A DNA stretch of 64,000 bases from RPQJ01 sp963706755 (GTDB lineage: Bacteria > Pseudomonadota > Gammaproteobacteria > Steroidobacterales > Steroidobacteraceae), in assembly GCA_963706755.1 (NCBI GenBank), contig CAVPNH010000019.1, positions 124,001 through 188,000 of the forward strand, in the 5' to 3' direction. Shown piece by piece: positions 8,149 through 17,959 of this stretch. Below the pieces are notes generated by a model. It searched no databases. It saw only the letters and a list, made by a program, of their open reading frames with translations, and had not been told where the DNA came from. Position 1 is the first letter of the stretch. Each line of letters begins with the position of its first letter. A program made the position numbers and the translations under genes.

Positions 8149-11100
8149 CGTCGTCGCGCCCGCGGGCCACTTCGGCTTGATCGACGGCGGCAGCACCTTG
8201 TACATCACCGGCGTCACGAGCCGCCCGATCAGGGTGGACGAGATCAGTCCGCCGATGATCACGATCGCGAGCGGCGAGTAGAGCCCGGAGCCCTGCACGG
8301 CAAGTGGCAGCAGGCCGCCGATCGCCGTGGCCGAGGTGAGCAGGATGGGCAGGAAGCGCACTTCGCCCGCGCGCTCGATCGCCTCGTCCAGCGACACGCC
8401 CTGCTCGCGCAGCTGGTTGGTGAAATCCACCAGCAGGATCGAGTTCTTGATCTCGATGCCGATCAGCGCGACGAGGCCGATCGCCGCGGTGAAGGAAAGC
8501 GTATATCCGGTCGCAAGGAGCGCTATGAGCCCGCCCGCGACGCCGAGCGGGATCACGCCAGCGACGATCAGCATCGAGCGGAAGCTGCCGAACTCGAGGA
8601 TCAGCACCGCGAGGATCCCGAACACTGCGACGAGCACGGCGGTGCCGATGCCCCCGAAGCTCTCCTGCCGCGCCTCCGCCTCGCCACCGGCACGCAGCCC
8701 GTAGCCCGGCGGCAGGCCCATCGCCTCGAGTCGCTTGAACACGACGCGCGTGACCTTGCCCGTGTTGTAGCCCGCAGCCGGGTAGGCGGAGAGCAGCACC
8801 TGCCGTTCGCGGTCGTGGCGCTCGATCACGCCCACCGCGGACGTGAACCCGGGCGACGAGATCTGTCGCAGCGGGACTGGCCGACCCGACGCGGAGGCCA
8901 CCTCGATCAGATTCAGGGCGTCGAGTGTCTGGCGACCTTTCATGGGAAGCCTGAGGGTGATGTCGTACTCGTCGCCGTCCGCCTCGCGGAACTTGCCGGC
9001 GTTCAGTCCCGCCACGGCCGCACGTACGGTCCGGTCGGCCTCGACGGGCGCGACGCCGAGCAGCGCGGCCTTCTGCGTGTCGATCCTGAGGTCCAGGTCC
9101 GTGCGCAGCCGGCGCAGGGGATTCTCGACGTCACGCGCTCCCGGCGTGGACTCGATGATCGCCTCGGCCTTCGCCGCCAGGTCACGCAGCTGCCCGAGGT
9201 CCGGTCCGGAGATCGCGACTTCGATCGGGGCGTTGATGGGCGGCCCGTTCTGGAACGACTCGACCAGGATCCGCGCCCCGGGGTATTTCGCGAACCGGCC
9301 GCGGAGCTCCTCGTAGAGCTGCGGGCTGCGACGTGGCTCGAATTCGTGGAGCTCGGCGAACACCTCGGCGACGCTGGCGTTCGTCTCCTCGGGGAAGATG
9401 TTGTAGTAGACACGCGGATTCCCGCGGCCGAGGTTGGCGAACCAGTGCCGGATCTCGGGATGCCGCGCCAGTTCGTCCTCCACGAACCTGAGCGCGCGAT
9501 CCGTGTCGGCGAGGCTCGCGCCGCCCGGCGTCTCGATCGTGATGCGGAACTGCGGGATGTCGGCGGGCGGGAACACGCTCACGCCGATCAGCGGCACCAG
9601 GGCGACCGACGCCGCGACGAACGCGAGCGCCGCGAGCAGCGTGCGGCGCGGGCTCGCGAGCGCCACCCTGAGCGCCGGGGAATAGACGCCGTGGATGGCC
9701 GACATCAGGGCCTTGAAGACCCGGTTGCCCTCGCCAGCCTCTCCCTCGGGACGCAGGATGCGGCTCGCGAGGAACGGGATGACCGTGAGCGCGACGAAGA
9801 GGGAGGCGAGCACCGTGTAGAGCACGGCGGCCGGCAGCGACTTGATGAACTTTCCGGCGCCTTCCGGCAGGAACAGCAGCGGCAGGAACGCGAAGAGGAG
9901 CGTGGCGGTGCAGCCGAGCACGGCCAGCGCAATCTGGTCCGTGGCGGCGATCGCCGCCTCGAACCGCGAGTGACCGGCGCGCAGGAAGCGCGCGATGTTC
10001 TCGACCACCACGATCGAGTCGTCCACCAGCAGGCCGAGTGCCAGCACGAAGCCCGCGATCGACAGCTGGTTGAGGGAGAAGCCGGTGAAATAGAGCAGCG
10101 ACAGGCCGATCGCGAGCGAGAGCGGGATCGAGATCATCACCACCGCGGAGGCGCGCAGCCCGAGCGGGAGCAGCGTCAGGGACACGAGCGCGATGGCGAT
10201 CAGGAAGTCGATGCCGAGCCGCGTCAGCCGGTGACTCACGTTGCGGCCCTGGTCGAAGCCGCGCTCGATGGATATTCCCTTCGGCAGCTGCCGCGCGAAG
10301 GCATCGACCTTCGCGTAGATCCCGTCGCGCACCTCGAAGACGTTGACCGCGTCCTTCGCATTCGCGGTCACGAACACCGCGCGGCGCCCGTTGAATCGCC
10401 CGACGTAGCCTTCCTCCGCGGTCTCCCAGCTCACCTTCGCCACGTCGCGGAGCTTCACGATCCTGCCGCCGCGGCTTGCGACCACCGTCTCGGCAACCTC
10501 GTCGAGCGAGTCGTAGCCGCCCGAGGTCTTCAGGTTGTACTTGCGCAGGCCCACGTCCACCGCGCCGCCCGGCACCGTGGCGTTCCCGCCGCGGATGGCC
10601 TGCTCCACCTGCGCCAGCGTCACGCCGGAGCGCCCCATGCGCTCGAGATCGATCGCCACGCGCACCTCAGGCTTCGGTATCGCCCAGACCTCGCTGCGGC
10701 GCACGCCGGGCACGGTCTCGATGGAGTCGCTGAGGTCATTGGCGAGCTCGTCGAGCTCGCGATAGCTCGCGCGCTCGCTCACGAGCGCGAGCTGCACGAT
10801 GTTCACCAGGCCTGAGCCGGCTTTGCGCACCTCGAGGGACGCGAGGCCGGCGGGCAGCTCGGCGCGGATGCGGTTTACCTCGCGCACCACCTCGTCGTAC
10901 TTCTCGTCCGCGTCGGTGTCCCAGCTGAACTCGGGACGGATCACGCCGACGCCGTCCATCGAACGGCTTTCGATCTTCTTGATGTCGTCGAGCTCGTTGA
11001 TGGCGTCCTCGATCGGCTGCACCACCAGCCGCTCGATGTCCACGGGATCGGCCCCGGGGTACACGGCCACGACGGTGGGGATCGGCACGTGGAACTCCGG

Positions 11101-11211
11101 ATCCTCGGACCGCGGGATGTTCATGAGCGAGTTGACGCCGACCGCGGCCAGCAGCCCGAACAGCACCAGCGTGAACTGCCAGCGCCTTACGCTGAAGGCC
11201 CAGATGCGCAC
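8128..11211 (-). CDS. RND efflux pump inner-membrane permease
   Basis: Proton-driven efflux permease of 1027 residues, the normal RND length. There is one N-terminal helix (LVLFGLLAAVGVNSL), a large periplasmic loop, a 6-helix block including LVDDSIVVVENIARFL, a second periplasmic loop, and a final 6-helix block with IKNSILLVDF. The helix-4 acidic pair (DD in LLVDDSIVV) needed for proton relay is present. It is the last gene of a tetR-tolC-adaptor-permease cluster, 10 bases after the adaptor. The substrate is unknown. Its last residues VSGD and stop codon come from the repeat array at 8096-8148. Confidence 0.95.
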   Translation of the reverse strand: MRIWAFSVRRWQFTLVLFGLLAAVGVNSLMNIPRSEDPEFHVPIPTVVAVYPGADPVDIERLVVQPIEDAINELDDIKKIESRSMDGVGVIRPEFSWDTDADEKYDEVVREVNRIRAELPAGLASLEVRKAGSGLVNIVQLALVSERASYRELDELANDLSDSIETVPGVRRSEVWAIPKPEVRVAIDLERMGRSGVTLAQVEQAIRGGNATVPGGAVDVGLRKYNLKTSGGYDSLDEVAETVVASRGGRIVKLRDVAKVSWETAEEGYVGRFNGRRAVFVTANAKDAVNVFEVRDGIYAKVDAFARQLPKGISIERGFDQGRNVSHRLTRLGIDFLIAIALVSLTLLPLGLRASAVVMISIPLSLAIGLSLLYFTGFSLNQLSIAGFVLALGLLVDDSIVVVENIARFLRAGHSRFEAAIAATDQIALAVLGCTATLLFAFLPLLFLPEGAGKFIKSLPAAVLYTVLASLFVALTVIPFLASRILRPEGEAGEGNRVFKALMSAIHGVYSPALRVALASPRRTLLAALAFVAASVALVPLIGVSVFPPADIPQFRITIETPGGASLADTDRALRFVEDELARHPEIRHWFANLGRGNPRVYYNIFPEETNASVAEVFAELHEFEPRRSPQLYEELRGRFAKYPGARILVESFQNGPPINAPIEVAISGPDLGQLRDLAAKAEAIIESTPGARDVENPLRRLRTDLDLRIDTQKAALLGVAPVEADRTVRAAVAGLNAGKFREADGDEYDITLRLPMKGRQTLDALNLIEVASASGRPVPLRQISSPGFTSAVGVIERHDRERQVLLSAYPAAGYNTGKVTRVVFKRLEAMGLPPGYGLRAGGEAEARQESFGGIGTAVLVAVFGILAVLILEFGSFRSMLIVAGVIPLGVAGGLIALLATGYTLSFTAAIGLVALIGIEIKNSILLVDFTNQLREQGVSLDEAIERAGEVRFLPILLTSATAIGGLLPLAVQGSGLYSPLAIVIIGGLISSTLIGRLVTPVMYKVLPPSIKPKWPAGATTQTVSGD

Positions 11212-11221
11212 GCTGCTCGCC

Positions 11222-12283
11222 TCAGCCTGTCGGGCCGGCCAGTCGCACGGGCTTGCCGTCCGTGAGCCAGGCCGCGCCGTCGGTGATGACCTGCTCGCCT
11301 GTCGCGAGTCCCTTCACGATCACGACCCGGTCGCCGGCGATCGGTCCCACCGTGACCTCGCGTCGTCGCGCGACGCCTGCTCCGGTATCGAACACGTACA
11401 CGGTGGCCGTGCTGCCTTGTGCCTCGACGAGCGCCGTCACGGGCACGACGGTCTGCCGGTTGGCAGCGCCGCTGCCGTCGCCGATCGCGAGCGAAATCCT
11501 CGCCACCAGGCCGCGAGCGAATCGGGCGCCATCAGCCGCGACCTCGATCTCCACGTCGAAGGTGCCGGTCACCGGGTCCGCGCTCGAACCGACGCGCGTC
11601 ACCCGGCCCGCGAACTCGCGCCCGGGAAATGCGTCGAAGGCGATCTTCGCGACGTCGCCGGCGTCGACACGCACGGCGTCGCGATCGGAGAGCGCGGTGC
11701 GGACGATCCAGCCGCCCGAGGTGCCTCCGAGCACCAGCACCGGCTGCCCGGGCTGTACCAGTTCGCTGGCCTCGGCCAGCCTCTGCTGCACGACGCCGTC
11801 GTCCGGCGCCTCGATCCTGGCGTAGCGGGCGTTGAACCGCGCGGCGTCGAGGTTCGAGAGCGCGACGCTGTATGCCGTGGCGAGGTCCTGCACCTGTTCC
11901 TCGGTCGCGACTTCGTCGGCCTTCAGCCGTCGCGCGCGTTCGAGGTCGCGGCGAGCCTTCTCGGCGGCTTCGCTCGCCTGGCTGACCGCTGCATCCACTT
12001 CCGCGCGCTTGATGGTCGCGAGCAGCTGGCCGCGGCGCACCCTGTCGCCCACGTCGACGGCGACCGAATCGAGCACGCCGCCGACCTTGAACGAAAGCCG
12101 CATCTCGTCGCGGGGCTCGAGGACCCCGACCGATCGCACCGAACCCGAGAGCTCGACGCTCTCGGCAGGCGCGATGCGCACCGGCTCCGCGTCCTGCGAC
12201 GCCGTTTGGGCGGGCGCCGGGCCGCGGCCACAGCCCGAGAGCAGCAGGCCAGCGATTGCGAGCGAAACCACGATTCTCGTCAC
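11222..12283 (-). CDS. RND periplasmic adaptor (membrane fusion protein)
   Basis: A 353-residue adaptor bridging the permease and the outer-membrane channel. It starts at GTG 12283, overlapping the tolC stop by GTGA. The signal peptide ends in a lipobox-like LLLSGC, suggesting a lipoprotein. The order is a lipoyl-like hairpin (VGVLEPRDEMRLSF, VGDRVRRGQLLA), an alpha-hairpin rich in Glu/Lys/Arg around residues 90-150, YARIEAPDDGVV, a beta-barrel, and a membrane-proximal domain. It is cotranscribed with the permease. Confidence 0.93.
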   Translation of the reverse strand: MTRIVVSLAIAGLLLSGCGRGPAPAQTASQDAEPVRIAPAESVELSGSVRSVGVLEPRDEMRLSFKVGGVLDSVAVDVGDRVRRGQLLATIKRAEVDAAVSQASEAAEKARRDLERARRLKADEVATEEQVQDLATAYSVALSNLDAARFNARYARIEAPDDGVVQQRLAEASELVQPGQPVLVLGGTSGGWIVRTALSDRDAVRVDAGDVAKIAFDAFPGREFAGRVTRVGSSADPVTGTFDVEIEVAADGARFARGLVARISLAIGDGSGAANRQTVVPVTALVEAQGSTATVYVFDTGAGVARRREVTVGPIAGDRVVIVKGLATGEQVITDGAAWLTDGKPVRLAGPTG

Positions 12284-13849
12284 TTGAACTCCTCGTCGGC
12301 CGCGCGCGGGTCGCCGATTGCGAACTCGAGTTCCGCGAGGCGCGCCAGGAATTCGGTGCGCACGCGGTTCAGGTTGAGCTGGGCGTCGGTGAGCGTCCGC
12401 CGGGCGTCGATGAAATCCGCCTGGTTGATCTGGCCGAGGTCGCGCTTGCGGGCGGCGATGCGGAAGCCGGCCTCGGCGGCTTCGGCGCGCTTCTGCGCCG
12501 TGCCGACCGAGCGCGTCTGCGACCTCGAGCTGCTCGAGCGCGCGCTGGACCTGGAGGCGCACCTGCTGGGCCGCGAGGTCGCGCGTCGCGCGCAGCTCCT
12601 CGGTCAGCGCGCGCGCCTCGTCGAGCGCTGCCTGGTCCGCGCCGCCGCGGAATGCGTTCCAGCGCAGCACGAGGGAGGCGAGCACGTAGCGCTCGTCGGG
12701 ACCGAACCCGTAGTCCTCGCCCTGGATGCCGGCCTCGGCGCCGATGGCGAGCGTCGGCTTGAACGCGGCCCGTGCCAGGTCCTGCTGCGCCAGGCTGCCG
12801 GCGATCGCGGCGTCGAGGCTCTGGAGTTCCGCGCGCCGCTCGGTGGCGACCTGCTGCATGACGGGCACGTCGAGGCTCCGGCCGGCAAGGCGACGCAACA
12901 GCCGGCCGCGGAAGCGCTCGACGGTCGGCCCGTCGATGCGCGCGTCCGGCACCGGCGCCGACAGCGGGAAGTTGCGCAGCAGGTTGACGTAGCTCTGCGC
13001 GATCCTGACGCGGCTCGCGGCGGCGAGGCGGTTCTGCTCGATTTCGAGGAGGTCGGCCTCCGCGCGGTAGACGAGGTCGCGCGTGATGCGGCCGTTGCGG
13101 TAGAGGCTCTCGTTGGCCGCAAGGTTCGCCCTCGCGAGCTCGAGCGTCGCGTCGAGCACCTGCGCCTGCTGCTGGGCGGCGAGCCATTCGTAGTAGGCCT
13201 GCTTGGTGTCGCGGATGACGCGGGTGCGCAGCCCGGACAGGTCGGCCTCGACGCGATTCAGGTCCTGCCGCGTGCCCTCGACGGCCGGCGCGAGGCGCGG
13301 CTCGTAGACGGGCTGGGCGACCACGAGGCGCGTGTTCTGCTCCTGTGGCAGCAGTAGCCGTATCTCCTGGTTCTTCACCCGCGGAAACTGCGCGGGCTGC
13401 CCGGACTGCACGAGCAGCTGGTCGAGGGTCTCGTAGACCGGGTTCAGCAGGTCGCCGACGGGAAAGTCGATCGTCCGCCCGCCGTCGGCGACCGAGTAGC
13501 GTGCGTCGAAGTCGAGCACCGGCAGGTAGTGGGCCCGCGCGCGGTCGAGTGCGGCGACGCGCTGCTGCACGCCCGCGGCGCCTGCGCGCAGTTCGAGGTT
13601 CGCGGCGAGCGCGTCGTCGAGCACCTGACGCAATCCGTCCTCGACCGTCGCCGCCGGGGGCGCAGCCGCCGGCCCGGTTTCAGGTATCGCGGGTGGCGCG
13701 ATCGCCAGACCCCGGGCCGCCGGGGCCGACGGCGTGGAGGGCGGAGCGGCCTGCGCGGTGGCGCGGCCGGCCGCAAGCGTCGCCACCGCGACCGCCAGCC
13801 AGGGGCCGGCTTTGAAGGCTTGAGAACGAGGGCGGGTTGCAGCGGGCAT
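12280..13849 (-). pseudogene. TolC-family outer-membrane channel with a frameshift
   Basis: Outer-membrane partner of the adjacent RND pump. The ATG at 13849 gives a signal peptide and ~440 residues of typical TolC-like coiled-coil repeats up to LQVQRALEQLEVA. Around 12515-12525 the reading frame changes: the expected C-terminus (QTRSVGTAQKRAEAAEAGF, then IAARKRDLGQINQADFIDAR) is present but in another frame and ends at TGA 12280, overlapping the adaptor start. As given, the original frame runs straight into the adaptor, so the raw sequence encodes an in-frame TolC-adaptor fusion with ~80 nonsense residues between. One inserted base or two deleted bases would explain it: decay or sequencing error. 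Confidence 0.85.
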
Positions 13850-13868
13850 GGGCACGGGTCCGGCGCGA

Positions 13869-14507
13869 TCAGGGACGCAGCGAGCGCAGCGCCAGCCCGA
13901 GCGCATGCTCGGTGAACTTCGGGATCGGCACGCCGTCTTGCTCGATCTGCCCGCCCTTGCTCGACGCGATCTGGATCACACCGTGCGTGAAGGCCCAGAG
14001 CGCGAGCGCGGTCGCGAGGAGGTCGCCCAGGTCGCCGCGAATCGAGCCGTCGGCCACGCCGCGCGCCAGCGCATCGACGATGCACTGGTGGACCCTGCTT
14101 CCGGCAGCGAGGCAGACGGCCTCGTTCGGATCGATCTCGCCGTCGCCGACGGGGCGCGCCTGGTAGCGCACGCAAGCATCGAAGTAGTGCGGCAGTTCCG
14201 ATGGGAAAGCGACATAGGCGCGACCGATAGCCTCAACTTCCTCGAGGCCGCTCGTCGCGCCGGCGCGGGCTGTCTCGAACCGTTGCCGCAGAATCCCGAG
14301 CGCGCGCTCGACCAGCGCGAGGTGCAGGTCCGACTTGTCCTTGAAGTAGACGTAGACGAGGGCGCGGCTCAGGCGGGCGCGCCGCGCCACCTGGTCCATG
14401 GTGATCGAGTCCCATCCGGCCTCGGCGTAGAGCGTGTCAGCGGCATCCACGATCTCGGTCCGGCGTCGGTCGCGCTCTTCCTGCCGGCGTTCTGCGATGT
14501 ACGACAT
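13869..14507 (-). CDS. TetR/AcrR-family transcriptional regulator
   Basis: A 212-residue one-component repressor from ATG 14507 (MSYIAERRQEERDRRR); a start nine codons upstream is possible but would overlap the operator region. Residues ~14-60 form the helix-turn-helix (ITMDQVARRARLSRALVYVY, then FKDKSDL). The remaining ~150 residues are a helical ligand-binding domain. It lies 19 bases upstream of the tolC-adaptor-RND operon on the same strand and is probably its local repressor. Confidence 0.9.
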   Translation of the reverse strand: MSYIAERRQEERDRRRTEIVDAADTLYAEAGWDSITMDQVARRARLSRALVYVYFKDKSDLHLALVERALGILRQRFETARAGATSGLEEVEAIGRAYVAFPSELPHYFDACVRYQARPVGDGEIDPNEAVCLAAGSRVHQCIVDALARGVADGSIRGDLGDLLATALALWAFTHGVIQIASSKGGQIEQDGVPIPKFTEHALGLALRSLRP

Positions 14508-14528
14508 GGCGCCATGATGTGGAGAGAC

Positions 14529-14541
14529 TGACACGGTGTCA
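14529..14541. promoter_or_regulatory. Candidate TetR operator and promoter
   Basis: TGACACGGTGTCA is a perfect inverted repeat about a central G, 22 bases upstream of the tetR start codon. Read on the minus strand it contains TTGACA, a consensus -35 hexamer, so repressor binding would block transcription of the tetR-RND operon. Regulation is inference from position and symmetry. Confidence 0.55.
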
Positions 14542-14681
14542 ATAACTACACGAATGTAAGTATCGTCAGTGCGAGCGTGCCTCGAGCCGGACGCGCCCGG
14601 CGCGACCCTGGCCGTGAAGAATCGTCATAACTTGTTGTTTTGCTAAAAGTTTAAGGCCGAGCCGCGACGGCAACTCACAGG

Positions 14682-14788
14682 CAGGAAGCGGATAGCCAGG
14701 ACTGGTCGCCCCTCCGGAAGGTCCACTTCCTGCTGACTGCCAACCGCTGGTCACAAGCCGCTTTCTTACGATCCGCCACCCGCTGTCC
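14682..14788. repeat. Heptad-phased intergenic array, locus 2
   Basis: The 284 bases between tetR and the Kef-type gene hold an AT-rich stretch (~14625-14655) and this array. CTTCCTG, CTGACTG, CCAACCG, CTGGTCA, CAAGCCG and CTTTCTT follow at 7-base phase from 14726. CAGGAAG (14682-14688), followed by GCGGATAG, is the inverse of CTTCCTG (14726-14732). The array reaches the stop codon of the antiporter gene. Confidence 0.6.
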
Positions 14789-14791
14789 CGC

Positions 14792-16771
14792 TCAGCCCAT
14801 CAGCAGCCGGCTCTCCTCCTGCTCGAGGTCCTCCGGCGCTCCCCACAGGATCACGACGTCCCCCTCGCGGAGCCGTGTTTCCGGATCCGGATTCCTGCCC
14901 ACGATGCCGTCGCGCCGCAGCGCGTTGACGAGCACCTTGCCCTGGTCGAGCCCGAGCTCCCGGATCGTGCGACCCACGGCATGGGCCCCGGGCGGAAGCA
15001 CGACGGTGCGCAACTGCTGCCTGAGTGGATGGTCCTCGCCGAGGTGGCGCGCGCCACGCTTGCGAAACACGCTGCGCAGGATCGAGTAGCGATCGTGGCG
15101 GATCTGCTCCGTGGTCTCGAGCACTTCCTGTGCCGGGACGTCCAGGAAGAGCAGGACGTGGGCGACGAGCGACAGGCTGGTCTCGAAGGTTTCCGGGATC
15201 ACCTCGGTCGCGCCCGCCGACTGCAGCGTGTCGAGCTTCGAGTCGTCCTCGGTCCGCACCAGGACGGGCACGTCGCTGCGCAGCTGCCGCACCGCGCGAA
15301 CGATCCGCAGCGCCGTCTCGGTGTTGTCCACGGACACGACGAGCGCGCTGGCGCGCTCGAGCCCGAGCGCGCGCAGCACCTCCAGTTCGGCCGCATCGCC
15401 GTAGACCACCGGATCGCCGGCCTGGCGCGCGTCGCGCACCCGGAACGGGTCCAGGTCGAGCGCGATGAACTCGAGCCCCCGACCCTCGAGGACGCGCGCG
15501 AGGTTCTGGCCGACCCGGCCGAACCCGCAGATGATCACGTGCTCGCGCTCGGCGAGCTGGCGCGTCGCGGCCGTCTCGAGCGCGACCTCGGAGGGCACGA
15601 CGGTCCGGCGGCCTAGAATGCGGTCGGCGATGCGGCCGTTGTAACGCACCAGCAGCGGGCCGAGCAGCATGCTGAGCGCAATGGCCGTGAGCACGGGCTG
15701 GACCTCCGCCGCGCTCACCATGCGGCCCTTGAGCAGCAGCGTCAGCAGCGCGAAGCCGAACTCGCCGCCCATGGAGACGACGATTCCCGCGCGCAGCGCC
15801 TTGCGCGTGTTCGGCACGAACTGACGGACGACGAGCGTGACGATCGCTGTCTTGACGAGCAGCAGGCCCGCCAGCAGCAGCAGCACGAGCGGCAGTTGGG
15901 TCACCAGCAGGCCCAGGTCGAGCAGCATCCCGACCGAAACGAAGAACAGCCCGAGCAGGATGTTCTGGAACGGCCTGATGACGGCCTCGGTCTGGTGCCT
16001 GAACTCGGTCTCCGCGAGCAGCATGCCGGCCAGGAATGCGCCCAGGGCCATGGAAAGACCGAGCGCGTTCGTCGCCCAGGCCCCGCCGAGCGCCACGAAC
16101 AGGACCGTGAGCGTGAAGGTCTCGGTGCTCCGGTGCCGCGCGATCTCGTGGAACAGTGGCCGCAGGACCCACCGGCCGAGCACCAGCACCACGAGCAGGG
16201 CGACGATCGCGCGCCCGACCATGCCGAGGAGCCATGCCGGACCGGGCGCATGGCCGGCTTCGCCGATTGAGGTGGCCAGCGCGAGCAGCGGCGCAAAGGC
16301 GAGGTCCTGGAACAGCACGATGCCGACTGCGAGCCGCGAATGCGTGCGGTTGATCTCGAGCTGGTCGCCCAGCTGTCGAAGGATGATGGCCGTGGAGGAC
16401 ATCGCGAGCGCGCCGCCGATCACGACCGAGACAGCGGGATCGAGGCCGACTGCCCACGCCGTCGCGCCGATTGCCGTCGTCGTGAGCAGCATCTGCAGGC
16501 CGCCGACGCCCAGCACCTCGGCCTTCATCGCGATCATGCGCGCGAGCGAGAACTCGAGTCCCAGCGTGAAGACGAGGAACACGACCCCGATCTCCGCGAG
16601 CAGCGCGACCGCGGCGGCATCGGTCGCGAGGCCGAGCGCGTGCGGCCCGAGCAGCATCCCCACCAGCAGGTAACCTAGTATCGGTGGCAGGGCGAAGCGG
16701 CGCACCAGGCTCAGCACCAGCACCGAGCCCGCGAGAAGGATCAGGATCTGAGAAAGTACGTTTCCGGCCAT
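14792..16771 (-). CDS. Kef-type monovalent cation:proton antiporter with TrkA domains
   Basis: CPA2-family antiporter of 659 residues from ATG 16771; a GTG four codons upstream lacks a ribosome site. About 12 membrane segments fill residues 1-390, with the LGPHALGL and LFQDLAFAPLLAL motifs of KefB/KefC. A RCK/TrkA-N domain follows at ~415-530 (VIICGFGRVGQNLARVLEGR, NAD-binding), then a TrkA-C domain at ~570-655. It would exchange K+ or Na+ for protons under nucleotide control. It diverges from the Mla-like operon. Confidence 0.92.
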   Translation of the reverse strand: MAGNVLSQILILLAGSVLVLSLVRRFALPPILGYLLVGMLLGPHALGLATDAAAVALLAEIGVVFLVFTLGLEFSLARMIAMKAEVLGVGGLQMLLTTTAIGATAWAVGLDPAVSVVIGGALAMSSTAIILRQLGDQLEINRTHSRLAVGIVLFQDLAFAPLLALATSIGEAGHAPGPAWLLGMVGRAIVALLVVLVLGRWVLRPLFHEIARHRSTETFTLTVLFVALGGAWATNALGLSMALGAFLAGMLLAETEFRHQTEAVIRPFQNILLGLFFVSVGMLLDLGLLVTQLPLVLLLLAGLLLVKTAIVTLVVRQFVPNTRKALRAGIVVSMGGEFGFALLTLLLKGRMVSAAEVQPVLTAIALSMLLGPLLVRYNGRIADRILGRRTVVPSEVALETAATRQLAEREHVIICGFGRVGQNLARVLEGRGLEFIALDLDPFRVRDARQAGDPVVYGDAAELEVLRALGLERASALVVSVDNTETALRIVRAVRQLRSDVPVLVRTEDDSKLDTLQSAGATEVIPETFETSLSLVAHVLLFLDVPAQEVLETTEQIRHDRYSILRSVFRKRGARHLGEDHPLRQQLRTVVLPPGAHAVGRTIRELGLDQGKVLVNALRRDGIVGRNPDPETRLREGDVVILWGAPEDLEQEESRLLMG

Positions 16772-16794
16772 CGCCCTAACCACGCATGCCGGCC

Positions 16795-16806
16795 GATGCT
16801 AGCATC
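16795..16806. promoter_or_regulatory. 12-bp palindrome in a divergent promoter
   Basis: GATGCTAGCATC is a perfect palindrome in the 64 bases separating the divergent antiporter and Mla-like operon. It could be an operator for either gene. No regulator is adjacent, so its role is unknown. Confidence 0.3.
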
Positions 16807-16835
16807 CAACGACCGCTCCGGATCGCGATGAGCAA

Positions 16836-17951
16836 GTGAACTTCCAGGCAATCCTCAGCGACACGTGCGACCGCCTGCGACTCGCGGGCGACTGCCGCAT
16901 GGATGACGTGCGGGAGCTGGAGTCACGGCTGCGCGCACTGTGCGACGCCGCGCCGTCCGCGCTCTCCGTGGACCTGACCGGCGCGGGGGCGTTCGACATC
17001 GGCCCGGCCTGGCTGGTACACCGGGCAATCGCAGAGCTCCGTGCGCGCGGCACGAGCGTCACCGTCGAGGGCGCGGCGCCGGGGCACTTTTCCTACCTCG
17101 ATGGCCTCGTGGCGGGAGAAGCGCCCGCGGAGCCCGTGCCCGCGGATCGCGGCGCACTTCGCTGGCTCGTGGACCTCGGGCAGCAGCTCGAAACCCGCGG
17201 AAAGACCTGGTACGAGGCGCTCATCTTCGGCGGGCGGCTGATCTACACGGCCGGCACGCGCTGGGCCCGGCTCGAGGGCCTGCGCGTGCCGTCGGTCGTG
17301 CGCCACGTGTACGAGACCGGCGTGCGCGCCATTCCCGTGGTGGCAGTCATCGCCTTCCTCATCAGCGTCATCGCCGCCTACATCGGTGCACAGCAACTGC
17401 GTCCGTTCGGGGCCGAGATCTACACCGTGGACCTGGTGGCGATCGGCGTGCTGCGCGAGCTGGGCGTGCTGCTCACGGCGATCATGGTGGCGGGCCGTTC
17501 CGGCAGCGCCTACGCGGCGGAACTCGGCGTCATGAAGCTGAACGACGAGGTGGACGCGCTCGAGTCGATGGGCTTGAACCCGCTCGAGGTCCTCGTGCTG
17601 CCGCGCGTGCTCGGCCTCGTGATCGCCATGCCGCTGCTCACGGTCGTCGCCGACGCCATGGGCCTCGCGGGCGGCGCCATGCTCACGAACTACCTGTTCG
17701 ACCTTTCGTGGCCGCAGTTCGTCACGCGGCTAAACGACGCGCTCGCCGACACGACGTTCTGGGCGGGACTCGTGAAGGCGCCGGTCTTCGGGCTCGTCAT
17801 CGCGCTCACCGGGACGCTGCGCGGGCTGCAGGTGCGCGAGTCGTCGCGCGAACTGGGGCGTCTCACGACCGTGGCGGTCGTGCAGTCCATCTTCCTCGTG
17901 ATCCTGGTGGACGCGATGTTCGCGATACTCTTCCTCGAGATCGATTTCTGA
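16836..17951 (+). CDS. MlaE-family lipid ABC permease with N-terminal STAS domain
   Basis: A 371-residue permease starting at GTG 16836. Residues ~1-95 form a STAS-like domain (ALSVDLTGAGAFDIGPAWLV), the role MlaB plays as a separate subunit in E. coli. Residues ~120-371 are the MlaE permease with five to six helices (VPSVVRHVYETGVRAIPVV, TAIMVAGRSGSAYAAELGVM, EVDALESMGLNP). With the ATPase, MCE protein and lipoprotein downstream it forms a lipid transporter between inner and outer membrane. Direction of transport cannot be told. Confidence 0.92.
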   Translation: MNFQAILSDTCDRLRLAGDCRMDDVRELESRLRALCDAAPSALSVDLTGAGAFDIGPAWLVHRAIAELRARGTSVTVEGAAPGHFSYLDGLVAGEAPAEPVPADRGALRWLVDLGQQLETRGKTWYEALIFGGRLIYTAGTRWARLEGLRVPSVVRHVYETGVRAIPVVAVIAFLISVIAAYIGAQQLRPFGAEIYTVDLVAIGVLRELGVLLTAIMVAGRSGSAYAAELGVMKLNDEVDALESMGLNPLEVLVLPRVLGLVIAMPLLTVVADAMGLAGGAMLTNYLFDLSWPQFVTRLNDALADTTFWAGLVKAPVFGLVIALTGTLRGLQVRESSRELGRLTTVAVVQSIFLVILVDAMFAILFLEIDF

Positions 17952-17959
17952 GGGCCACC

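Noticed and set aside
8062..10815. A 917-codon open frame antisense to the RND permease
   Set aside because: It is a GC-skew mirror of a well-conserved gene: low-complexity Arg/His/Glu-rich translation, no domain and no ribosome site. Similar mirrors exist opposite the second RND permease, ubiB, the Kef antiporter and amtB.
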